Assembly (NCBI GenBank): GCA_023055505.1
Contig: JALIRH010000116.1
Span: 930,001 to 994,000, forward strand
From: Callipepla californica brunnescens
Taxonomy: Eukaryota; Chordata; Aves; Galliformes; Odontophoridae
Direction: 5' to 3'
DNA: 64,000 bases
Below, piece after piece: positions 48,123 to 58,333 of the stretch. The notes beneath the pieces are model-generated. The model worked only from the letters and a program-made list of their open reading frames with translations, was not told the DNA's origin and searched no databases. The position numbers and the translations under genes were made by a program. Position 1 is the first letter of the stretch; the number at the start of each line of letters is the position of its first letter.

Positions 48123-48674
48123 TGTCATGGTTTTTTGATTTTTGGTACTGGTATTCCACGTCATAACATCATGTAGTGCATTAAAAGTTAAAGAGTTAAT
48201 GCTCCAGCTCCGTGGATCATCGATAGTTTTGGATATACCTGTCTCAGAAGAGAAGAAGAACTACATTCCCCAGAGGACTGTGTGATGCTTTGCATTTTAA
48301 TGTATTTCTGCTCAGAGGGAAAGATACAAAACTGTTTGTGTATCAAGAGACACTCTCTTTCCTTTGGGATCAACTCATCAGTGGGTGCTCGCTGCCATCT
48401 TGCCTGCAGCGTTAGCATAAGGCCTTCGGTTTATCAGACACTCTCTCTTGCTCATTTGATTTGATTTATTAGTTTCAATTCCAATTATATTATATTATAT
48501 TGTATTATTTTGCTTTCTGATATCTTATTTAGTAAACTAGCTTTCCTCCTCAGATCGCTGCCGCTGTTTTGTTTTTAGGCCCATCTCAGTTTTCCCTTTC
48601 CCCCTTCCCCTTTCCCAGGGCGTGGGTCTGTGGGTCTCTCCTGCATCAATCATCATGAAACCGGGCCAAACCAT
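48123..48674 (+). mobile_element. solo LTR, TGTCATGG family, 3-prime end deleted
   Basis: Begins TGTCATGGTTTTTTGATTTT and follows the family through the CTTTCCTCCTCAGATCGCTG block, the CCCCTTCCCCTTTCCCAG pyrimidine block and GAAACCGGGCCAAACCAT. It then passes into flanking text (ATTAATGATGATTTAT) that matches copy A of the duplicated segment. The last ~20 bp of the LTR and some flank are deleted, so no target duplication remains. Confidence 0.92.
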
Positions 48675-49245
48675 ATTAATGATGATTTATATACAACAAT
48701 TTATTCAGAAAATTTCCCTCTACGCCTGTACATCCAGCTAACATAGCAATTCCCACTCAAAATCTCCAAATCTGTATGCAAAGTTATACAGGTTGTTCTT
48801 CTGAAAGAATGTTTAGACTATCAAACATTTATCTCAGATTTTATATGTAATTGAGAGAGGTAACGTGCATTGTGTTTATATCACTGTTATCTACATTTTT
48901 AGCCTCCTAGGTATTAATCCTCACTTTATACTCTGTACTAGACTAATCTATTCACTGTATATATTTAGGAAGAATAACTTGCTCAGACATTAGGTTAAAA
49001 GTTTAATTTATTTTTTTCCTTTCCAGATGCTGTCTTTTTCTGGAAAATGTGACATACCATTTCATTATAAAGAAAGCCTAGAATTTGCTTTAGGTAGAAA
49101 TTGCCATGAGTTTGTTGACCCAAACAAGAATGCATTTATTTACTACAAAGTAAACATTCTGGAGCATTTAATACTCTTTATGAACTTGGATTATTAGAAA
49201 ACTTTCAAATATCATAATAAGTTGTAAATAACAGTTCTCCTTTCT

Positions 49246-49575
49246 TTTCTTTCACAGTTAATGAAATCTCATGTAGTCACTTTTGGATTAAAATATCATT
49301 TACCGATGATGAAAGCAAAATTTTAATTACATTTACTAGACGCTGAAGTTTGAAGCATCTTAGTACCTTTTAATTACGAGACTTATTGATAAAGTATACA
49401 TTAAGAGAATGATTCTCAATTAGGCTCCAGGTTCCTCTGCATATTTTGTTTATTCAGGGTCTCATCTTGCTGCAACAACCAATTGTGAAAAATAATTCAT
49501 GAAATAGTAGTGCCTCTAGCCCTAGTGGCAACTGTAAATAAAACATCTTAAAGTTCTTCCCAAATCTTCACCTTT

Positions 49576-49639
<64 letters not shown>

Positions 49640-50423
49640 TAAATTTCCCACCTTCTTCATATTCAGTTTGAATACACATTTACATATTTGATATATCTTA
49701 TTTCCTTCATTAATTACCATAATTAATATGTAATTAGAAAACCCAAAGAAATGCTGTGAGGTAATATGAATACTTAGAAAAATTGTCTTTGAAACTGACT
49801 TTTGCCTGTGTCTTTTAAGTTATATCATGTTCATAATTTCTTTGTAATGCCATTTCAGAAAAGAAATTTATTTTCGGTTAAGAATGCTTTCAACAAACAA
49901 ATATAAATTGTTCAATATTTACCAGTTACACCAAATAATTTGGTTCTAATCATGACAGTGTATTTATCTTCTAGTACAATAAATGTTCTGGTAATTGTTG
50001 TCATTATTCACCTGGCAATGCATCTTGCTATTATTCATCGCACACAACTGATTCTAACCATCTAAAATAAAATATTCTGTAGTGCTATCCATTAATCTCA
50101 ACAAAAAGTTCATTAACAAGATAAGTAAATACACATTCTTAACTGAAAATCCCTGTTCCCTTCTAATATTTTCAAACAGAATTAAAATATTAATAAAATA
50201 TGAACAGAGCAGTGACAAACAAATGTAGGAAATACTTCAAAAGTAGGATCTATGAACAGATTTTTTTTCTCTTTGTCTTTTATTCAGAACATCTGTAAAA
50301 GTTAAAGGGTCTTTTCTATTTCTACAAGATAAGCAACAGATAGGTTATGCCTGTTATATGAAGATTTATCTCAGATGCGTATCTCCTTTTTCCAATCCTA
50401 AAATATGGGTACGAAAGAGAAAG
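49246..50423. other. AT-rich intervening sequence with an STR
   Basis: Contains the ATCT microsatellite at 49577-49640. No gene or mobile element recognised. Confidence 0.5.
49577..49640. repeat. (TATC)16 tetranucleotide microsatellite
   Basis: Fifteen perfect TATC units followed by TATT, uninterrupted over 64 bp. Pure arrays of this length are usually length-variable between individuals. Confidence 0.97.
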
Positions 50424-50556
50424 AAGGAAGGAAAGAAGGAAAGAAAGAGGAAGAGGAAGGGGAAGGGGAAGGGGAAAAGGGGAAGGGAAAAATGGGAAGG
50501 GGAAGGGGAAGGGGAAAAGGGGAAGGGAAAAATGGGAAGGGGAAGGGAAAGAGCAG
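50424..50556. repeat. purine (GGGGAA-type) array with a duplicated ~40-bp unit
   Basis: Begins as GAAG-rich text, then a roughly 40-bp unit made of GGGGAA repeats, a GGGGAAAA and a GGGAAAAAT occurs twice in tandem. The two lysine/glutamate-rich frames here (50358-50567, 50405-50629) are composition artefacts. The purine text resembles the reverse complement of the LTR pyrimidine block. Confidence 0.9.
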
Positions 50557-50819
50557 TAGAAAAGTAGAAGGGAATAGAAATTTCCAGTATAAGAAAGAAA
50601 TAATGGGAAAATTCAGAAGACGTCTCTGATATTTAGATCACTGGGTAATGTGCCTTTGAAACATGATTGTGCAGTCATACAGAGTACCGTACAGCTTTTG
50701 TCTCACCAGTGTTCATCTGTTCCCATTGCATGGAATCTATCAGATCCTCTGGTGTGGAAATGAGTTCCTGATTTTCACTCTGTTCTGAAATCAGTCAACA
50801 CACATGGGAACTGACTGTT

Positions 50820-50993
50820 CACTCTGGAGAAGAAATGACTTAGGGGAGGTCTTAACACTTTTATAGATAACTTAGGAATGTGAGTTAAATGGACAGGGAT
50901 AGGCTTTTTTCAGCAGTGCCCAGCAACAGGACAAGAGGCAATAGACACAAACTGGAAAACAGGAAGTTCCATACAAACATGAGAAAGAACTTA
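50820..50993 (+). mobile_element. CR1 LINE, left piece of an interrupted copy
   Basis: CTGGAGAAGAAATGACTTAG, GGACAAGAGGCAATAGACAC, and AAACAGGAAGTTCCATACAA are CR1 sense-strand text from the end of ORF2. It is interrupted by an LTR at GAGAAAGAACTT and resumes at about 51528 with TTTCTTTACTGT, the normal continuation. Confidence 0.9.
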
Positions 50994-51527
50994 TGTCATG
51001 GTTTCGTGAATTCTTTTTTTATCGGTATTCCAAATTGTAATATCATGTAGTGCTCTGGGAGTTAAAGAGCTAATGCTCCAGTTCCATGGATCATTGGAAT
51101 TTCCAGGTATACCTGTCTCAAAAGAGAAGAACAACTGTGTACCCCAGAGGACTATGTGTTACTTTGCATTTTTCTGTTATCCATTGAGAGGGAAAAATAA
51201 AACTGTTGGCAAGTTATGAAGTTCGTCTTTCCCTTTTGGCAGTGTGTGTGCCCTCAAGCCATCTCACCTTCGGCGCTAGAGTAAAACTTTCAGTTTTTGG
51301 ACACTCTTTCTCTCATTTTAATTGATTAATTAGCTTCAATTCTAAATATATTGTATTGTATTGTGTTAGTTTGCTTCCCAATATCTTACTTAGTTGCCAT
51401 TGTTTTTCAGGTCCATCTCCCTACCAATTCCCTTTTCACTTTTTCTCTTCACTGGGGCATGGATCTATGGGTCTCTCTGCCCCATTAGTCACAGAACCTG
51501 TCTGAACTGGCCCATAAACTGTAGACA
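50994..51527 (+). mobile_element. solo LTR, TGTCATGG family, inserted in CR1
   Basis: 534 bp from TGTCATGGTTTCGTGAATTC to CATAAACTGTAGACA. Flanks are ACTTA and GTTTC. Uninterrupted CR1 would read GAACTTCTTTACTG here, so both flanks are consistent with a decayed ACTTC duplication (one change on the left, two on the right). Family landmarks are preserved but diverged (ACCCCAGAGGACTATGTG, GGGGCATGGATCTATGGGTC). No internal viral sequence. Confidence 0.9.
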
Positions 51528-51722
51528 GTTTCTTTACTGTAGGTTACAGAACACTGGAACAGGCTGCCCAGAGAGGCTGTGAAGTCACCTTCTCTGGAGC
51601 TATTTAAAATCAGCATAGACACTTTCCAGTGCAACCTATTGTAGGAAACCCTCTTTATCAGAAAGGGGGTGAACTAGATGTTCTCCAGAGGTCCATTCCA
51701 ATCCCCATTATTCTGTTTTTTT
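51528..51722 (+). mobile_element. CR1 LINE 3-prime end, right piece of the interrupted copy
   Basis: AACACTGGAACAGGCTGCCC, GGAGCTATTTAAAATCAGCA, and TCCAGAGGTCCATTCCAATC then CCCATTATTCTGTTTTTTTG form the CR1 tail. Continuous with 50820-50993 once the LTR is removed. Confidence 0.92.
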
Positions 51723-54700
51723 GTAAATCTACAAAAAGGAGATTTTATATAATAGTATTCAGTTCAGCAAGGCAGAGCTGTTTATTTGGACATGTGAGAT
51801 GCCACATCAAAAAACTCTGATGTTTCTGACGTTCAAATCGCAACCAGGAATCAGTTCTCCCCTTCTATATCCACTGAATAATGGATCTAAATCAAATGGA
51901 CTAATCAGTGCATAAACTGGTCTATTTTTTTTTTTTTTCTCCAAGTAGACACATGAAAAATTGTGATTTTTCTTTCCATGTACATAAAGGCTTCTATGGA
52001 AACCAGGTGAAACTCTGAAAGGCAGTCCTCCTCCTTCCCAATACCAAAAACGAATTTGCTTCCTTTTTGCAGGTTTTTTTTTTGTCACATTCCCCCTTGT
52101 GTCACCAAGACTATGAAAAATGTAATAAATGTGAAGATCCTGAATAAAGCAAGATATGTCAGGGACAGGAGGACCTTATCCATAAATCAAAATTGTAGAT
52201 AACTTCTTATTACTTAATGTAATGCAAAGAAAGACCCTGAAATCAGAGCAATATAAGGATATCACTACCCTATAAAAATCATCAGTCCTCCTTTAAAAAT
52301 AAAAAAATCTCCTCAAGATATCCACCTTGAGACATTAATCCCAGTCTACACTCTTACAATCCACTGATGACATGAAAAAGTGACATTCTTCTTTCTATGA
52401 CAGACATCCTAAAATATTTAAAACTAGCTAACATGTACGATTTGCCACTCCTGAAGCACACATGAACAGAAAAAGCATGTGGAATACTACAAAGTAGTTA
52501 CTCTGCCTTAGTATTTCTGGTTATTTTGCATGCTGCTTGAAGCAGCTTAGAGAATTGGAGCGTTAGAATAAATCCTGGCAGACAAGGTTCAGTGGTTACA
52601 AACCAGGTGAGGTAGTCACAGGTGGTAAATGTAATTTGTCATACTGTTCTACAGTTTAACACATGGATAGTTTCACTCCACATGTAGTATAAATGCAGAC
52701 ACACATACAAACCATTTACTTATGTTAGCTTACCAATTAGTGTTTTTTTGCTTGATTGTTTGTTTTTAATATTAGTAGGAATCAGGAGGTTTTTTTTTAC
52801 TTAGTATACAGAAATATGTAAACAAAACTAAAAAAAGCACCTCCATGGCCAAAAATAAACACTGGTCAGGAAGGGAAAGGCCCGAAGTTAACTTAAGAAA
52901 ATATATCTATCACTGTATGCTCAGAACCTTGTCTATAATGATTAGAGATTTACTATTGCATGAATGAAATCATAGCCACTACATAATTTTTATAACTATA
53001 AAACAAATAAGGTCATTGTTAATTTTTACCTCTATGGTCTCTACTATTAAGCTATCATTCCTAACACAACTGGGACATGTTTCTTTGAACAGAATTTGTT
53101 CAAGTTTTATACGTGGCTCAGCTATCCTCACATAGGCATAGTCTTGTACTCATGAAATTCACACTTATCACATTTACTCTTTAAGCTCCTATATATAGCA
53201 GTGTGTATCACTGATGAATTAACCTCCTGAAACTGTTTGTACTTCACTAAAAATATTCACACAGCTGCTCTGTAACTCAAGAGAAAGAACAACATTTTTG
53301 TTCAAAGATTCCAGTGTGATAAAATGCAAGTAATAAATCTTCAGGCTCACAACTGCTAAATTATTTTTTTTCCAGAACTGATGTCATGTATAGCCTACTT
53401 TTCTGTTTTAGAAGAGGATTTTTTCTTTTTCAGAACTACTTTTTATTGATTTATTATCGTTTTCCTATTACTTCTTTTGAGTGAAATACATTTATTAAGA
53501 AAAAGAAGATACATTCCTAGAACTGCAGCACTGACAAGTGTAGAACTGAAAGAGAGAAGGGCTGAAACAGGATAAATGAAAGATTTTTTTAATTATGTGC
53601 TCAGATTAATCTACTGTATTAAGAATTATACTTTGAAAGAAAGCCTAGAAATCTGAATGAAACAACATAACGTTTTACAATATGTGCTGAAAACTGGAGA
53701 AGCTATGAAGCTTATTTTCCAAGTTATAATTTATAGGAGTAAAGTTAAAAATATACTAAAATTATTTTTCCATTTATTAGCTTCATACCAACTATAGAAT
53801 TTGCAAAAGCAAAATAAGATAGAATAAAAACCCCAGTGAAATAATATTGTTAGGTAGAAGAAATAGATTCATAATAAGAGTGATTTACTTCACTGCAGTA
53901 TTCCAAAAGACACTTGTACTATCTTGAATTTTTAACGATACTATGGGGAGGGGACAGAAATTATAAATCGCAGTTATATACTTTGTTGCTAGATACTTTT
54001 GATTCCACATCTGTGTATTACTACACTTTACCTAAAAAAAAATGGTTCTTGGTATAAAGGCAACGTTGCCAACATATCAAACATTTTTAATGCAAATTTT
54101 GTACTGCATAAGCGTGTGTTGAGCTGGACAGAGGTCTTTTGTTTTAAGTGTTGCTTGGTGTGTAAATCCATTAAGTATGAATTTAGCTGGGTAGGTTTAA
54201 TGGGGTGTGATAATATGCAGTGATTCTAAACTTCCACAGGGTGGTAGAAGATGCACTTTTCACATTTATTTAATTTGAAGAACTAACTGCTTTACTGGAA
54301 TTGTAACTTATGTAAACAACTTACAGAAATGCGTACTAGTCCTGTAGCTCAGAAGCACTGATAAAAGTTGAAGGACAAAATTATTTCTTTTATACTATCA
54401 AAATAATGCTCAGAGAACCTCTTTAAAACATTTTCAGCAAATACTGAAGCTTGCTTTAAACTATCACAAGGAAGAAATTTTGTCAGTTTATATTCTTCAG
54501 TGTTATCTGAATGCTACAGATTGCTTTGCAGATAGCCTTTAGCATTAGATCTGAGTATACCTAACAAAAGTATATTATATTAGAATGTATTCCAAATAGG
54601 AAATTCAAAGTGTCTTTTTGTTCATTCCTGTGTCAAAAATGAATAAATATCCCTTTAAATTTAGATGTCTCTTCTCTAAAAATATTGAGAATATTTACTT

Positions 54701-56280
54701 ATGAAATATTCAAGAAACTGAGGTCATGGAGAATTTAACATGTAGATACAAAGTTGTATCTGCATTTTGCTTTAATGATTTCATTTATTCGTGATTATTT
54801 CTGATTTTCTCATCATTTTGGTATTGTTTTACTAAATGTCTTCTATTAGGGACCTTCTAATTAAGTAATCTTAGTTACAGAGCTACATGTAAGTGTTTCG
54901 TCTGAGTAAAGATCAGAGAAGTCTATCATTATTCCTAAACTTACATCTTATTGCAAATTCATTTGCTTGAACTTAAATAGCAAGGCACATCTTTGTAGTC
55001 ATAGCAGTCTGAGGACAGTATACCATCTGAGGAGGTGCTATATTTTTAAAAATGATTCCAAAGCATATGAAAAAAAAGGTGAAATTTTAAGCACATACAG
55101 ATGTTGTATCATGCTTCTGTGCATAGCTAAAGAATAGGTACAACTGAGTGGACTTTTACTAGATGAACTGCCATGATAACTGAAATGATCCCTGTGAATG
55201 TCTATATTTGCAGTGAGTAGAACAGGTCCTCAATTATGCAGCTTCATTCATTGTCATCAGTAGAAATACATGAAACATGGGGGTGTGGAGCGGAACACAT
55301 GTACATTTGAGAATCTGTAAAAAAAAAAAAAAAAAAAAAAAAGAAGAAGGAAAAAAGATTCAGATTTTCCAGGTTTATGTGAGCATGATACTCAGCCTTA
55401 ACATTCAGAAAATCTTCTGTACAGAATACCTTCACCTGAAATACAGAGGAGACAAATAAATGAAAAACATGCTATGCAGAGGCTGTTGACAAGTGCTCAG
55501 TGAAATTTTATTTTGGCTAGAGCTTTCAAGGCAGGTACTTAGAAAATGAAGTGACAAAAGCAATTACATTGAAACTCTGGTAAACTAGAATTATACTTAC
55601 CATATTTAACTGGCTCATTGTTTCTCAGTGACTGGTCACACAATTACAATCACATTTAAAATATAATCTCAAAATAGTGAAATATACCTTTTATATGTTC
55701 TGATTATCTCTAGATAATCAGCTTACTGCAAAAAAAAATCAAAAAATAAAAATAAAAAGCACAGTATGTCCATAATCACTCTTGGTGATCAAGATGGAAA
55801 ATCAAATTTCTAAAAATATCAACAGATAAATTTTTTGAAAATGCTGTGCTGTATCCATGAAAAAAACTGTATCCATGAAATATTATTATTTTTAAAAATT
55901 CAACTCCTATTCTGTAATTACTCTAATCATGTTTGAAGGCATCTATCTCACAAAACTATAGCTTCTCTTACGTTCTGTATATTTCATCTTGCTAGTTTTG
56001 ACAGCTAAACCAGTGACCAGGGTAATGATCATAGTTTGTTTTCATAGCCAGTGTGCAAAGAAACGAGCATTTCCTACTGGTAGGACATGGATCAAGCCTG
56101 AATATGATTGCCTCTCACTGTTGATGAGGAAGGAGACCAGATCCTGGGTGTTTTGTATTTCTCTAAAGTTTAATGGTAACATCTGTACGATTACATTCTA
56201 AACTGATTTCACTACTAAGGGAAATAAATGTTTAAATCCTGAAATAATCAAATATTCTATTAAGATAAAAGGAGTAGGTA
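51723..56280. other. AT-rich intervening sequence, no gene supported
   Basis: No recognised mobile element over about 4.5 kb. A poly-A run of about 22 lies at 55319-55342. The frames at 51807-52088 (-) and 53999-54223 (+) have no recognisable domain. Confidence 0.5.
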
Positions 56281-56282
56281 AG

Positions 56283-56640
56283 TAGAACTACATTCCCCAG
56301 AGGACTGTGCAGTGCTTTCAATTTTTACATGTTTCTGCTCAGAGGGAGTGATAAAAACTGTCTGCAGTCACGGGACCCTCTCTTTTTCCTTTGGGATCAA
56401 CTCATCAGTGGGTGCTCACTGCCATCTCACCTTCAGTGTTAGTGTAAGGCCTTCGGTTTATCGCACACTCTCTCTTGCTCATTTTATTTTATTTATTAGC
56501 TTCAATTCCAATTGTATTATATTGTGTCATTTTGATTTCCATTAACTTATTTAGTAAATTAGCTTTCCTCCTCAGATCATTGCCTCTGTTTTGCTTTTAG
56601 GTCCATCTCCCTTTTCCCTTTTCCCTTTCCCACTTCCACT
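56283..56640 (+). mobile_element. LTR fragment, TGTCATGG family, central part
   Basis: Starts within the family at AGAACTACATTCCCCAGAGG and runs through TCCTTTGGGATCAACTCATC, GTAAGGCCTTCGGTTTATCG and CTTTCCTCCTCAGATCATTG to the pyrimidine block at about 56608-56640. Both termini are missing. It is closest in wording to the copy at 48123 (both carry GGGATCAACTCATCAGTGGG). Confidence 0.9.
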
Positions 56641-58240
56641 TTCAAACATTTCTTTCAGAAAAGGAAAAAGAGCGCTTTTAAATGTAGTATTTATAAAAAT
56701 TAAATGTTGGTTCTGTTTATTCCAATATGAAAAGTGAAGGACGAAACTAACATGAAAGTGCAAATCAATTTTGCCTAAAGATTTCTTTATTTCTTCTCAA
56801 ATCAAGGATCACAACTAGTATTCCCATAAATACGTACTATGTAATACAATTTGACCCAGAAAACAAAACAAAACAAACAAACAAACAAAGTGACGGAACA
56901 ATCTTATTAACTAATAATAAGTTGAAACTCAGTAAAATGCTTTTTCTTTTTTTAACTTGTATAAGCTTTTTAAAATGAGCACAACAATGAATGTAAGAGG
57001 AAAGTAAATTGTGTAAATCTTAAAAACTTTCAACTGGCTAAATAGTGTAAACTTCAAAGAATTTGGAAGTTGACAGTAGTTTTTACCACATCATTAACCC
57101 TACAGACATGTGAAATGTTAGGGGAAAGGAAGATTGTTTCTAAGGATGTAGTTCCAAGTGCTCTACTGGGAAGATTATCTTCATCTTCACAATGCTGGTT
57201 TGTGATACACACACAATACTCAGTTCCAGCTCATGCCTTTGAAATAAAGGGATAAATACTGTTTGACTGGGCTCCAGGTACTTAGACTAGTACTGAAGCA
57301 ATAAAATGTCTATTCCCAAAGATACATGACATAGTGGCTGCCAAACATCAAGTATTCTTGATTCTCTTACTGCTATTTCCTTGAAAAAATTAAAATTGAA
57401 TACAGGATAAATTTTTAACCTCCTGCCAAGTGTAATACATGATTTGTCAACTGACAATTATTATGACAATAAAATGACAATATGGCAGATGATATATACG
57501 TACATATACATTATCTATTGGAAAAAAAGCAAAAAACAGGATTTTCTGTAGTTCTTTCAGTTTCAGAAGTGGATGAATTTGTAAAAATTCAACAAATGAA
57601 GTTGTGAATTTGTAAAAAAATTACTGTGCAAGGTAATAGTAAAGCCAAAGCATGTGTGATAGTTATATTTGAATGCAACTATGATTTCAAGAAGAACATG
57701 TCCTACCACAATATTTTCAAGTCGGCCTAACAGTATGAAATGCCAGTCTGATTGATGTTTGCTCTTTTTCTAGGTCCTCACATACATTGTGTCCATTGTT
57801 TCTTGGGAAAAAAAAAAGTAAAGAGAGAAAGAGAAAGCGAGATATACATTAGCATGTGTCACAAGACACAGTTGTTGTTGCTGTTAACTCATTTTTCTTG
57901 TCACAGACCCCACTGCTGCAGCTTTGTTTGAATGTGAAAGAAATTGTGATTTCTCTGCAAACCTGGTTATAACATGAAAAACCCTTTTTTTTGTTTGTTT
58001 TGTTTTGTTTTTTTTATTACATACACTGAAAGTAGTAGATTATTGCTTCTACATTTTGATCACAGGCATAGATCTAAAAGCTCTGGTTGCTTGAGTAGGC
58101 TAAAAAAGACAAAATATCATTATCATACTAGTTGTGTTCTGAAATGTTAGTGAATAATGGTTATGCAATTTATTGTCTAGAAAATAGGAGCTAATATTCG
58201 AGTTAAATTATCTAATCCTTTAATACTTAAAAAAAAAAAA
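56641..58240. other. AT-rich intervening sequence
   Basis: Contains an AAAAC/AAAC repeat at about 56860-56889 and a TTTTG-rich tract near 57985-58015. No gene recognised. Confidence 0.5.
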
Positions 58241-58333
58241 AACGCGGACGTGGTTTAGTGGGCAATATTGGTGGTAGGTAGATGGTTGAACTTATTAATC
58301 TTAGAAGTATTTTCCACCCTTTATGATTCTATG
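58241..58333 (+). mobile_element. CR1 LINE extreme 3-prime end
   Basis: GGACGTGGTTTAGTGGGCAA, GGTTGAACTTATTAATCTTA, and TTTTCCACCCTTTATGATTC then TATG are the last ~90 bp of a CR1 variant. An A12 run lies directly upstream. Confidence 0.85.

Larger units (their letters stand above)
47198..49245. repeat. duplicated segment, copy B (partner at 16390-17500), split by two LTRs
   Basis: Collinear with 16390-17500 once the two LTRs at 47333-48037 and 48123-48674 are removed. The left part, the short piece 48038-48122 and the right part from about 48675 each match copy A in order. Copy B has lost about 250 bp next to the second LTR and lacks the TTTG expansion of copy A. Copy A supplies the empty site for both LTRs. 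Confidence 0.87.

Noticed and set aside
6532..51527. Complete endogenous provirus between same-strand LTRs
   Set aside because: The intervals contain CR1, mariner and unique DNA, with no recognisable primer site, gag, pol or env text. The LTRs have their own separate target duplications.
57070..57255. 61-aa frame with AATAAA overlapping its end
   Set aside because: No acceptor-like start or recognisable motif, and AATAAA is common in AT-rich DNA.
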